In this document: positions 33,412-41,120 of the stretch, piece by piece
Numbering within the stretch: the stretch's first letter is position 1
Layout of the letters: every line of letters starts with the position of its first letter
Source: Planctomycetota bacterium
GTDB taxonomy: Bacteria > Planctomycetota > UBA1135 > GCA-002686595
Direction of reading: 5' to 3'
Length of the DNA: 63,895 bases
NCBI GenBank assembly: GCA_016795245.1
Contig: JAEUIA010000058.1
Span: 1 to 63,895 of the forward strand
Notes under the pieces: model-generated
Told to the model about the DNA's origin: nothing
The model's database searches: none
What the model saw: the letters and a program-made list of their open reading frames with translations, nothing else
Translations under genes and position numbers: made by a program

Positions 33412-35087
33412 GGTGCGCGCTCTGTGATCGTGATCACGCGGTCCACGGCTACAGGCTCCTCGACCTGCTCCCTGCCCGAGGGCCAGCGCACGCGCAGGGA
33501 CTTCAACTTGGAGACGGCGCCCAGACCGAAATGCGCTTCGGCAGGCACCGCGGATTGAAAACCGCCGGCGGTGCGGATCTCGGCAGCGCTGCTCCCGCCT
33601 TCCCATTCGAGCGTGACCTTGGCCCCGATTCCGTCGCGATTGCCGCCGCGTCCGGCGAGCTTCACCCGCAACCAGTGCGCGTCCTCTTCGCGCGCCATCT
33701 GGTTTTGAAACACCAGAACCGATCCTTCGACGCGCACGGCGACGAGGTCTAGATCCCCGTCGCCGTCGAGGTCCGCGGCCGCGCTTGCGCGCGCGACGAG
33801 CGGCGTCTCACCCGCGAGCGCGCACACGGCGAAACGTCCGCTGCCGTCGTTCACGAACAGTTGCGGAACTTGCGCGTACGCAGTGTCCGTTCCGGGCTCG
33901 TCGGCAACCGGGTACACGTGCCCGTTCATCACCGACAGGTCCAGGTCTCCGTCCAGGTCGAAGTCCGACAGCGTCGTCCCCCACTTCAAGAAGCGCATGC
34001 CCGGGCCGGCAAGTTGCGCCTGCGACGAGCGTTCGCGGTACCCGCCGTTCTTCGTCGAAAGATAGAGCGCGCTGTTCTCGCCCGAAAAATTGGTGACGAA
34101 CAGGTCGGGGCGCAGGTCCTTGTTCAGATCGCCGCAAGCGATGCCCATCGAAGCCTGCTCGCGCCCGTTCGCGTCGTGGCTCACCCCGCGCCGCAGCGCG
34201 ATCTCCGTGAAGGTGCCGTCGCCGTTGTTCTGCCACAGAAAGTTCGGCGTCGAATCGTTGGCGACGTAGACGTCGGTGTCCCCGTCGTCGTCGCAATCGA
34301 GCGTCATCACCCCCAAGCCGAAACCGGCGTTCTGAGGCCGAAAATGTGCTGCTTCAGTGACATCCTCGAAGCTGCCGTCGCCTTTGCCGCGGTAGAGGCG
34401 GTCGAAGGTCGGCGTGAGCCCCTCGGGGCCGCACATCACGTCGAAGCCCTTCCAACGGCACTCGCCGGCACCGCGCTTCGCGATTCGTCCGGCATCGAAC
34501 TCGAGGTAGTTCACGACGACCAGGTCGAGCTTGCCGTCGCGGTCGTAATCGAGCGCCGCGGCGCTCGCCGCCCACTCGCCTTGCACGAGCCCGCTCGCGC
34601 CGACCTCGACGAAGCCCTTGTCGGCGCTGTTCAAGAAGACGCGCACCGCACCCCATTCGGTGATCACCAGATCTAGACGTCCGTCGCCGTTCCAATCGCC
34701 CGTGGCTCCGCCCATGCCCCAACGTCCGGCAGGCAGTGCCCACAGCTTGGGCGCAGGACGAAACGTGGCGTCGCCGTTGCCGAGGAAGAGCCGCGGCGGG
34801 AACCCAGGCTCACCCTTGTCAGCGCGCTCCAAGTTCGAGCCGTCGACGATCACGACATCGACGATGCCGTCCAAATCGAAGTCGCCGAGCAGCACTCCGC
34901 CGCCGTTGACCTCGATGATCCAGTCCTTGTTCGGCGATCCGCAGGTCGTCGCAACCCCGGGCAAGGCGCGCGCGGAGATGTCGACGAACGGCGGCGCGGC
35001 CGGTTGGGACTGGGCGACGAGCGATCCCAGGCAAACGCAGAGGGAGTTCAGCACGACGATGAGTGTAGGACCAACTCCCTCGGACAC
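33408..35087 (-). CDS. CRTAC1-family protein: FG-GAP/VCBS repeats with ASPIC/UnbV domain
   Basis: This 559-residue secreted protein (GTG start) has a hydrophobic signal region (LIVVLNSLCVCLGSLVAQS). A beta-propeller of FG-GAP repeats follows, each with a calcium-binding-type acidic loop: GDFDLDGIVDVVIVD, GDWNGDGRLDLVITE, LDYDRDGKLDLVVVN, LDCDDDGDTDVYVAND, GDLNKDLRPDLFVTN, SDFDLDGDLDLSVMN and ADLDGDGDLDLVAVR. The C-terminal ~95 residues match the ASPIC/UnbV domain (WLRVKLAGRGGNRDGIGAKV ... SLRVRWPSGREQVEEPV). Members are extracellular proteins of unclear function, possibly in adhesion or polymer binding. It is translationally coupled to the TPR gene and follows a second propeller protein by 36 bp. 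Confidence 0.92.
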   Translation of the reverse strand: MSEGVGPTLIVVLNSLCVCLGSLVAQSQPAAPPFVDISARALPGVATTCGSPNKDWIIEVNGGGVLLGDFDLDGIVDVVIVDGSNLERADKGEPGFPPRLFLGNGDATFRPAPKLWALPAGRWGMGGATGDWNGDGRLDLVITEWGAVRVFLNSADKGFVEVGASGLVQGEWAASAAALDYDRDGKLDLVVVNYLEFDAGRIAKRGAGECRWKGFDVMCGPEGLTPTFDRLYRGKGDGSFEDVTEAAHFRPQNAGFGLGVMTLDCDDDGDTDVYVANDSTPNFLWQNNGDGTFTEIALRRGVSHDANGREQASMGIACGDLNKDLRPDLFVTNFSGENSALYLSTKNGGYRERSSQAQLAGPGMRFLKWGTTLSDFDLDGDLDLSVMNGHVYPVADEPGTDTAYAQVPQLFVNDGSGRFAVCALAGETPLVARASAAADLDGDGDLDLVAVRVEGSVLVFQNQMAREEDAHWLRVKLAGRGGNRDGIGAKVTLEWEGGSSAAEIRTAGGFQSAVPAEAHFGLGAVSKLKSLRVRWPSGREQVEEPVAVDRVITITERAP

Positions 35088-35123
35088 TACGGCTGCGGCG
35101 AAATCTGCGCAGCCCGCGCGCGA

Positions 35124-37394
35124 TCACGGAGTCCAGTTCACCGTCAACCCGTTGGTCAGGTTGAAGGTGCTGGCGGTGCAGAACACGGCCGCATCGCGGT
35201 ACCAGCCCTGGTAGTTGTACGTCCCCGGTCCGCCGATCGCGCCTTGGACCGATACCGGCAGCAGCACGCCCGAGGGATACGTGGACGCACCGCCCACGTT
35301 GAACACGACGCCGAGTCGAATGATCGACCCGCCCATGCACAAGAGGCCGTCGCCGAATGCGAAACCCGAACCGCCCGCTGCTTGACCGGAGCCCTGGAAG
35401 TACAGCGTCGGTCCGTTCGGCATCAGTGTGCCTTGCAAGGCGAGCGTGTCGCCGGCGAGGCTGGCCGCGCCGGTCGCGTGCAACCGGCCGCCGGTCCCAC
35501 CGGAATGCAGGCAACCCGTGCCCGAGAACGGCACGGCGAAGTTCGCACACGGGCAAGCCGCAGCTGAACCGTCGCCGAAGCAGAAGGCGCTGCCGGTGTT
35601 CGCGCCGGTCAGCGGAATGCAGCCCGCCTCGGACACGCTGGTGTTGCCCGGCCAGTCGCGGAAGCGCATTTCGTAGCACAGCTGGACACCTGCGCCGGCA
35701 GCCGTGTCGTTCATCTGGAAGCGGTACATCTGACCGCCCATGTGCAAGGGCAGCGCAGCATTGGCGACACCGGTCACCGTGACCGTGCCGTTGAAGCCCC
35801 CGAGTTGGCTCGTGTAGGTGTACGTCCCCGGACGGACGAAGGTGCGTGTGTACGCCCCGCCGTTCGCGACGCCGCCGGATGCGTAGGTGTAGGGCGCGGT
35901 CGTGCTCGTGACGTCTTGCGCGATTCCGGAAGTGTTCTGCCAGGTGACCGTCGTTCCCGCCGCAACTACGAGAGTCGCGGGCGCGAACGCACCGGCGGTG
36001 ATCTGAACGGCGGCCGCCTGCGGGGCGGTGAGGATCACGTAGTCGCCGCTCGCGGTGACGTAATTCACGCCGTCGTCGAGGACCTGATCGCGGATCTTCG
36101 CCTTGACGACGACGTTCGTGCCCGACACGGCGCTCGCCGGCGCATTCGTGGCCGTGATCACGGGCGGCAGCGTGTCGGCGGTGCCCGTGTTCTTGTAGAT
36201 CTTGTTGGTGAAATTGCCCGATTCGCCCTGGACGGTGATCAGGTCGTACTTGCCGTCGTTGTTGAGATCCGCAGCCGTGCAATCGAGCGTCGAATCGCTT
36301 TGAGCGGTCATCGCGGCAGCGTGCAGCGTGAGCACGAAATTGCCGTCGTTGCGGTAGATCTTCTCCGCCGGACCGAGCGAACCGATCAACACGTCGTAGT
36401 CACCGTCGTTGTCGTAGTCGAACAGCACGACCTCGTTGTCGTCATCCGTGCCGAAGCTCGGCTGGTTGGTGAACGTCAGCGCACTGCTCGGGATCAGATT
36501 GTTCCGGATGGCGCCGTCGGCGGTGAAGCTCGTCAACGAAGTGAACATCATGTCGATGTCGTTGTCACCGTCCAGGTCGCCGACTTCACCCTCGTACGAG
36601 CTGCCGCTCGAAGCAGCGATCAGCGTCGATGCATCGGTGAATACGCCTGCGCCGTTGTTCAGGAACAGATACTGTCCAGGCGTCGCCGTCGACTTGTTGA
36701 TGCCGACGATGTCGATGTCCCAGTCGTTGTCGATGTCGACGAACTGGATGTCCATCTGGCCGCCGCGGTTCGTGCCACCCAGCGCGGCGGCGTTCTCGAC
36801 GAAGTTGCCGCCGCCGGTATTGAAGTACAGGTGCGGTTTTTTCGTGGCTGCGGCGATGTTGTAGCCGTCGTTGATCACCAGGTCGAGGTCACCGTCGTCG
36901 TCGAGGTCACCGAACATGGCCGAGCCGGAAGAGAAAGCGGTGGTCAGTCCGCGCAGCGTGCCTTCGAAGGTGAACACGCCGGGGTTGGGCGCGCCCTGGT
37001 TCATGTAGAGGAACGGAAGCTGGGTGCTGAACGCGTTCGCGAACAGAGCATCGACATAGCCGTCGCCGTTGATGTCGGCGGTCGTGACGCCCTTCGCATG
37101 CGAAGTGTGCACGCCCAGTCGCGCGACGCTTTCGTCTACGAAGGAATACTGTGTACCCGTTTCGATCAGCTTGTTGATCCAGAGCTTGTTCTGGTACGCG
37201 GTGCCCGCCGAACTGAATCCACCGCCGTCGGCGACGAAGATGTCGAGGTCGCCGTCGTTGTCGACGTCCGCGCATTCCACGCCTTCGCTCCAAGCGGTCG
37301 CACCGGGGAACGGCGTCACTTGTTGAAACTGCTGAGCGGACGCGGCGGATACGGATACGACGGCGGCGAGCGCCGTGAGAGAGAGGGTGCGCAT
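35124..37394 (-). CDS. secreted FG-GAP/VCBS propeller with cupredoxin-like and cysteine-rich C-terminal domains
   Basis: This 756-residue protein starts at ATG 37394 with a signal peptide (MRTLSLTALAAVVSVSAASA). FG-GAP/VCBS repeats fill about 20-430 (ADVDNDGDLDIFVADG, ADINGDGYVDALFAN, GDLDDDGDLDLVIND, VDIDNDWDIDIVGIN, GDLDGDNDIDMMF, FDYDNDGDYDVLIGS, ADLNNDGKYDLITVQ). Residues about 455-541 resemble a plastocyanin-like cupredoxin (ITAGAFAPATLVVAAGTTVT then WQNTSGIAQDVTS, ending TYTYTSQLGGFNGTVTVTG), but the usual copper-binding His, Cys, His and Met are not there. The last ~150 residues are the cysteine domain shared with two other proteins here. The upstream in-frame extension to 37745 overlaps thiE on the other strand and is rejected. 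Confidence 0.87.
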   Translation of the reverse strand: MRTLSLTALAAVVSVSAASAQQFQQVTPFPGATAWSEGVECADVDNDGDLDIFVADGGGFSSAGTAYQNKLWINKLIETGTQYSFVDESVARLGVHTSHAKGVTTADINGDGYVDALFANAFSTQLPFLYMNQGAPNPGVFTFEGTLRGLTTAFSSGSAMFGDLDDDGDLDLVINDGYNIAAATKKPHLYFNTGGGNFVENAAALGGTNRGGQMDIQFVDIDNDWDIDIVGINKSTATPGQYLFLNNGAGVFTDASTLIAASSGSSYEGEVGDLDGDNDIDMMFTSLTSFTADGAIRNNLIPSSALTFTNQPSFGTDDDNEVVLFDYDNDGDYDVLIGSLGPAEKIYRNDGNFVLTLHAAAMTAQSDSTLDCTAADLNNDGKYDLITVQGESGNFTNKIYKNTGTADTLPPVITATNAPASAVSGTNVVVKAKIRDQVLDDGVNYVTASGDYVILTAPQAAAVQITAGAFAPATLVVAAGTTVTWQNTSGIAQDVTSTTAPYTYASGGVANGGAYTRTFVRPGTYTYTSQLGGFNGTVTVTGVANAALPLHMGGQMYRFQMNDTAAGAGVQLCYEMRFRDWPGNTSVSEAGCIPLTGANTGSAFCFGDGSAAACPCANFAVPFSGTGCLHSGGTGGRLHATGAASLAGDTLALQGTLMPNGPTLYFQGSGQAAGGSGFAFGDGLLCMGGSIIRLGVVFNVGGASTYPSGVLLPVSVQGAIGGPGTYNYQGWYRDAAVFCTASTFNLTNGLTVNWTP

Positions 37395-37608
37395 GAAGGT
37401 GATGATCCGAGTGGTCGTGGCCGAATGCACGCAAGCGCCGCCTGGGTGAGAGGGGGCGGCGCTGTCGAATTCGCACGGACGGGTGAGAGAGTTCCCTCCA
37501 AACCTACCCGGGACGGCCCAGACCGTCACGCTGTCCAGCCTTGGAAATCGTCTGGAAGCCGCACCTGGGCTCGGTTTCCTGTTGCGATAGGGCAAACTGT
37601 TCCCGGTC

Positions 37609-38304
37609 ATGCCCAGGGAACAAGATCCGCTCGAGTTGCGTCGGCGCCTGCAGCGAGCCCGCGTTCTGCTCTTGTTCACGCCTGCTGCGTGCGCGGAGCG
37701 GGATCCGTTTACCGTACTCGACGCGGTCCTCGAACAGGTCGACATCGTGCAGGTGCGCCCGAAAGCCGCGGGCGCGGCGACACCCTGTGCAGCGCGCGAG
37801 ACCTACGATTGGACCGTGCGCGTGCTGGAGCTGGTGCACGCGCGCAAGAGCCTCGAAGTGCTCGTGATGGTCGACGATCGCGTCGACGTCGCGGCGGCGT
37901 TGAGAAGCGCGGGTTGTTGCGGAGTGCACATCGGCACGGACGACATGCCCGTCGCTCTCGCGCGCGAGTACTTGGGTCCGACGCCCTTGATCGGATCCTC
38001 CACGCATTCTTTCGACGACGTAGCGGCCGCCGAGGACGAGGATTGCGACTACATCGGCTTCGGCCCGCTGCACCCGACATCCACCAAGGGTTACACCGCA
38101 GGACTGGGCGCGGAGGCCGCGTGGATCGCACACACGGCGAGTTCAAAACCGGTCTTTCCGATCGGGGGCATCGGCCTCGAAAATGCGCACGAACTCTCCC
38201 GAGTCGGACGCGCGGCTGTCGCCTCAGCCATCCTCTCGGCGCCTGATCCCGCGCGCGCGGCGTGCGAGTTGCGCGCGATCCTCTGCGCCGAACACGCGGA
38301 CTGA
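37609..38304 (+). CDS. thiE: thiamine-phosphate synthase ThiE
   Basis: ThiE joins hydroxymethylpyrimidine diphosphate with the thiazole phosphate to form thiamine phosphate. The 231-residue TIM-barrel protein has DIVQVRPK (45-52; usual QLRxK), MVDDRVDVAAAL (88-98; usual NDR), GVHIGTDDMPVALARE (105-120; usual GVHLGQEDL), IGSSTHSFDDV (128-138), DYIGFGPLHPTSTKGY (147-162) and FPIGGIG near 180. These cover the pyrophosphate, metal and thiazole sites. It is divergent from the propeller gene across 214 bp and convergent with queA. No TPP riboswitch is visible upstream. Confidence 0.93.
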   Translation: MPREQDPLELRRRLQRARVLLLFTPAACAERDPFTVLDAVLEQVDIVQVRPKAAGAATPCAARETYDWTVRVLELVHARKSLEVLVMVDDRVDVAAALRSAGCCGVHIGTDDMPVALAREYLGPTPLIGSSTHSFDDVAAAEDEDCDYIGFGPLHPTSTKGYTAGLGAEAAWIAHTASSKPVFPIGGIGLENAHELSRVGRAAVASAILSAPDPARAACELRAILCAEHAD

Positions 38305-38317
38305 ACCCGGTCCGCAT

Positions 38318-39385
38318 TCACAAGTAGAGCTGTGCATCCCCGTAGCTGTAGAAGCGATAGCCGCGCGTCAGGGCTTCACCGTACAAGCGCAACACCCGCT
38401 CGCGTCCCACGAGCGCCGCGACCAGTACGAGCAACGTGCTGCGCGGCAGGTGGAAGTTCGTCAACAGCCCGTCGATGACGCGAAAGGGTCGGCCGGGCGT
38501 GATGAAGAGCCGTGTCGAACCTGAACCCGGCGAGAGCGTCCCGGATTCGTCGGCGCAGGCTTCGAGAACGCGCACGCAAGTCGTGCCGACGGCGACGACG
38601 CGCCCGCCGCGTGCCTTGGTCTCCGCGATCGCCGCGACCGTCGCCGCCGGCAGGTCGTAATCCTCGGAGTGCATGTCGTGCTGCGTCAGATCGTCGACCT
38701 GCAGCGGTCGAAAGGTCCCGATCCCGACATGCAAGGTCACGCTGGCGATGCGCACTCCCGCCGCCTCGAGGGCGTGCATCAAGGGCTGCGTGAAATGCAA
38801 TCCGGCGGTCGGCGCCGCGACCGCGCCGGGCTCGCGCGCGAACACCGTCTGGTAGCGCTCGCGATCGACGAGCGTGCGCGGATCGTCCGCGCGCCCGCGC
38901 TCGATGTAGGGCGGCAGCGGCATGCGCCCCGCGGACTCCAGTGCTGCGGCCAGCGATGGAAAGCGCGCAGCGTGCGTCAACTCGAAGAACCACTCGGCCC
39001 CGGCCTTGCCGTCGTCGTCGGTCTTGCGCGACAAGGCACGCGCCGTCAGTGCGTCGCCTTCGAGCGCAAGCAGGTCCCCTTCCGAGAGCTTCTTCGCCGG
39101 TCGCACGAGCGCACGCCATACGTTGCCTTCGCACCCGAGCAACAGGAGTTCGACCTGCCCGCCGCTGGCCCGCGTGCCGTACAGACGCGCGGGCCGCACG
39201 CGCGTGTCGTTCACGATCAACAGATCGCCGGGCGCGAGGATCTGAGGCAGGTCGCGCACGATGCGGTGTTCGGTCGCGTCGCGGGCAATGTGGTGCACGA
39301 GCAGGCGCGCCGCATCGCGCGGCTCGAGAGGAACTTGTGCGATCGCCGCGGCGGGCAATTCGTAGTCGAAGTCGGAGGCTTTCAT
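38318..39385 (-). CDS. queA: S-adenosylmethionine:tRNA ribosyltransferase-isomerase QueA
   Basis: QueA transfers and isomerises the ribose of SAM onto preQ1-tRNA, giving epoxyqueuosine-tRNA. The 355-residue protein starts at ATG 39385 and shows DFDYELPAAAIAQVPLEPRD, GDLLIVNDTRVRPARL, YQTVFAREPGAVAAPTAGLH, GIGTFRPLQVDDLTQHDMHS and LLTNFHLPRSTLLVLVAALV, all hallmark segments. Its start overlaps the stop of the glycosyltransferase gene upstream (ATGA), so the two are co-translated although functionally unrelated. The queuosine steps before and after (tgt fusion, queG) are at 46564 and 30364. Confidence 0.96.
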   Translation of the reverse strand: MKASDFDYELPAAAIAQVPLEPRDAARLLVHHIARDATEHRIVRDLPQILAPGDLLIVNDTRVRPARLYGTRASGGQVELLLLGCEGNVWRALVRPAKKLSEGDLLALEGDALTARALSRKTDDDGKAGAEWFFELTHAARFPSLAAALESAGRMPLPPYIERGRADDPRTLVDRERYQTVFAREPGAVAAPTAGLHFTQPLMHALEAAGVRIASVTLHVGIGTFRPLQVDDLTQHDMHSEDYDLPAATVAAIAETKARGGRVVAVGTTCVRVLEACADESGTLSPGSGSTRLFITPGRPFRVIDGLLTNFHLPRSTLLVLVAALVGRERVLRLYGEALTRGYRFYSYGDAQLYL

Positions 39386-40752
39386 GCGGGTGGACGAGGC
39401 GCGAGCAACGGCGATCGCCCGCAGAGGAGCAGAGCGAAGAACGGGACGGCCAGCACCGGCCACATCCACGCCGGCTCGACCCAGCTACCGGAGTTCTGCC
39501 AACCGGCGAGCGGCGCGTACAAGAGCGGCGCCGCAGCGATCAGCCACAACCACGCGCGCGAGGGTTGCAGCGCGACGAAGGGCAACATCCAGGTCAGGTA
39601 CCAGGGATGCAGCATCGGTGTCAGCACCAGGAATCCCGCGACCAGGAGTCCCAGCCCGCGCACGCGCTCGCGCACACGCACGACGACGAACGCGGCCCAC
39701 GCGAGCCACAGCGCAGCGACGACGAGGCGCGCGATCCGCGCGGGATCCGACCAGCCGGCGCTCGGCTCGAACAACTGCTCGGCGGCCCCACGGACGAACC
39801 GAAACACGAGGCTGCCGCCTTCCCAGCGCTCGCCGTACTGACCCAGGCCTCCGCCGAGCCCGCGCTCACCGCCGACCATCCATACGAACGGCGCGAACGA
39901 GAGGATCGTGAACACGCCGACCCATAGGCCGCGCTTCCAGCCGCGTGCTCGATCTCCCAGCCAGGGCAGCACGAGCAGCGGCAGGTATTTCGTGGCCACC
40001 GCCGCGGCGAGGAGCGCACTCGCGCCGATCTCGCGCCCCCGAGTTGGACTTTCGTCCGCGCGCGCGAGCGCGACGAGTGCGAGCAGCAAGAGCAGGATCC
40101 CGAGCGCATCGAGGTGCGCGGAACCGGCGAATTCGAGCGCGACCAGCGGACAAAAGGCCCAGGCCACGAGTGCCGTCGGCGGTCGGCCCGCGCGCCGCAG
40201 GAGCGCGGCCAGCGGCCACAGGACGCACAGGTCGGCGATCGTGAAGAAGACCCGCAGCACAGCCACGGCCCCGAACTCTCCGGCCGCCCCGACCCAGCCC
40301 GCGACCCGCGCCGCGAGGGCCGAGACGCCGTGCACGAGCGGCGGGTAGATAGCCGGCACGGTCGGATGCGCGACGCTCGCTGTGAGTTGCGGCAGTTCAT
40401 CGCGCACCGCCGCGAGCGCGGGATCCGCCGGTCCGAAGGCGTAAGGACTGATGCCGCGGTTCACGAGCTCGCCTTCGAAGACGTAGCGCACGACGTCGTC
40501 CGACAGGTCGAGTTGGGACGCGAGTGCGATCGCGCGCAACAACAGTGCGCCCGCGCACAGCGCCGCGAACGAGGGCCCGCCCTGCTCGGCGGAGCGCACC
40601 GCAACCAACCAGGCCGCGCCGGCGACGGCGAGCAACGCCAGGCACTCGACCGGCGCTTCACGCCAGGGTCCGAGTGCCGCGACGAGCAGCAGGCAAGCCG
40701 CGATGCAGGCGAACGACCAGGCGCTGCGCCGCCCTGCGCGCGTGGACTTCAC
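39382..40752 (-). CDS. GT87/GT-C-type polyprenyl-phosphate-dependent glycosyltransferase, membrane
   Basis: This is an integral membrane protein of 456 residues with about 10-12 helices. An early loop carries SDDVVRYVFEGELVNRG then ISPYAFGPADPAL, the acidic-plus-SPY signature common in mannosyltransferases of the GT87/MptA-PimE type. Another loop contains HPTVPAIYPPLVHG, and GSAHLDALGILLLLLALVAL, VATKYLPLLVLPWLGDR and TPMLHPWYLTWMLPF are further family-like segments. I chose GTG 40752 because GAGGTAAG lies nine bases upstream; a TTG at 40806 would add 18 basic residues. It transfers a sugar from a polyprenyl phosphate donor to an unknown acceptor on the outer face of the membrane. The stop overlaps the queA start. 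Confidence 0.82.
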   Translation of the reverse strand: MKSTRAGRRSAWSFACIAACLLLVAALGPWREAPVECLALLAVAGAAWLVAVRSAEQGGPSFAALCAGALLLRAIALASQLDLSDDVVRYVFEGELVNRGISPYAFGPADPALAAVRDELPQLTASVAHPTVPAIYPPLVHGVSALAARVAGWVGAAGEFGAVAVLRVFFTIADLCVLWPLAALLRRAGRPPTALVAWAFCPLVALEFAGSAHLDALGILLLLLALVALARADESPTRGREIGASALLAAAVATKYLPLLVLPWLGDRARGWKRGLWVGVFTILSFAPFVWMVGGERGLGGGLGQYGERWEGGSLVFRFVRGAAEQLFEPSAGWSDPARIARLVVAALWLAWAAFVVVRVRERVRGLGLLVAGFLVLTPMLHPWYLTWMLPFVALQPSRAWLWLIAAAPLLYAPLAGWQNSGSWVEPAWMWPVLAVPFFALLLCGRSPLLAPRPPA

Positions 40753-40889
40753 GCGTGTCTTACCTCGCGCACCACGAGCCGGCGGGCGCGCGCCATGTCG
40801 CGCCAAGATTCTCCAGGAACGGCCCTCATGATTGAGCGCAGTGTGTCGTATGAGCTTGTGGATTCGAAAGGATCCCCGATCTGCTCCGC

Positions 40890-41074
40890 GCCCGGGGGGG
40901 CCACGGTGGCGATCGGACCTTCCGGTAAGAGGAAGGGATCACGGCGGTGGGAAAGCCTCACCCTCTGGAACACCAGAGACTGGCCTGCCCGCACTGGACG
41001 ACCAGCAGCGGGTGACCAGAAGCCGGATCAGTGGGCCGCTGGCACGGAAGACTGCCGGTGGCCCTTTTTCTTTT
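40890..41074 (+). ncRNA. candidate structured RNA with intrinsic terminator
   Basis: This gap between two minus-strand genes contains a row of plus-strand hairpins: CCTTCC/GGAAGG (40918-40936), GGTGGG/CCTCACC with wobble (40946-40962), CTCTGG-AACA-CCAGAG (40963-40978) and CCCGC-A-CTGG-ACGA-CCAG-CA-GCGGG (40988-41012). A terminator stem (41034-41063) with TTTTTCTTTT follows. GGGCCAC near 40899 can pair with GTGGCCC at 41058-41064. I recognise no Rfam family: tmRNA, SRP RNA, RNase P RNA, 6S and common riboswitch cores do not fit. The start is a guess. Confidence 0.45.
41034..41074 (+). terminator. intrinsic terminator of the candidate RNA
   Basis: An 11-bp stem with G-U wobbles (41034-41044 with 41053-41063) is followed immediately by CTTTTTCTTTT. 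There is no plus-strand coding gene upstream that it could serve, which supports a non-coding transcript. Confidence 0.75.
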
Positions 41075-41120
41075 CCGACCGCAGGGAGCCCGAGATCCCA
41101 ACCCCGACCCGGGCGGGACC

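Noticed and set aside
40749..40994. 81-residue minus-strand open frame in the RNA candidate region
   Set aside because: It has no recognisable domain and overlaps the start of the glycosyltransferase gene; the hairpin series and terminator on the plus strand explain the region better.
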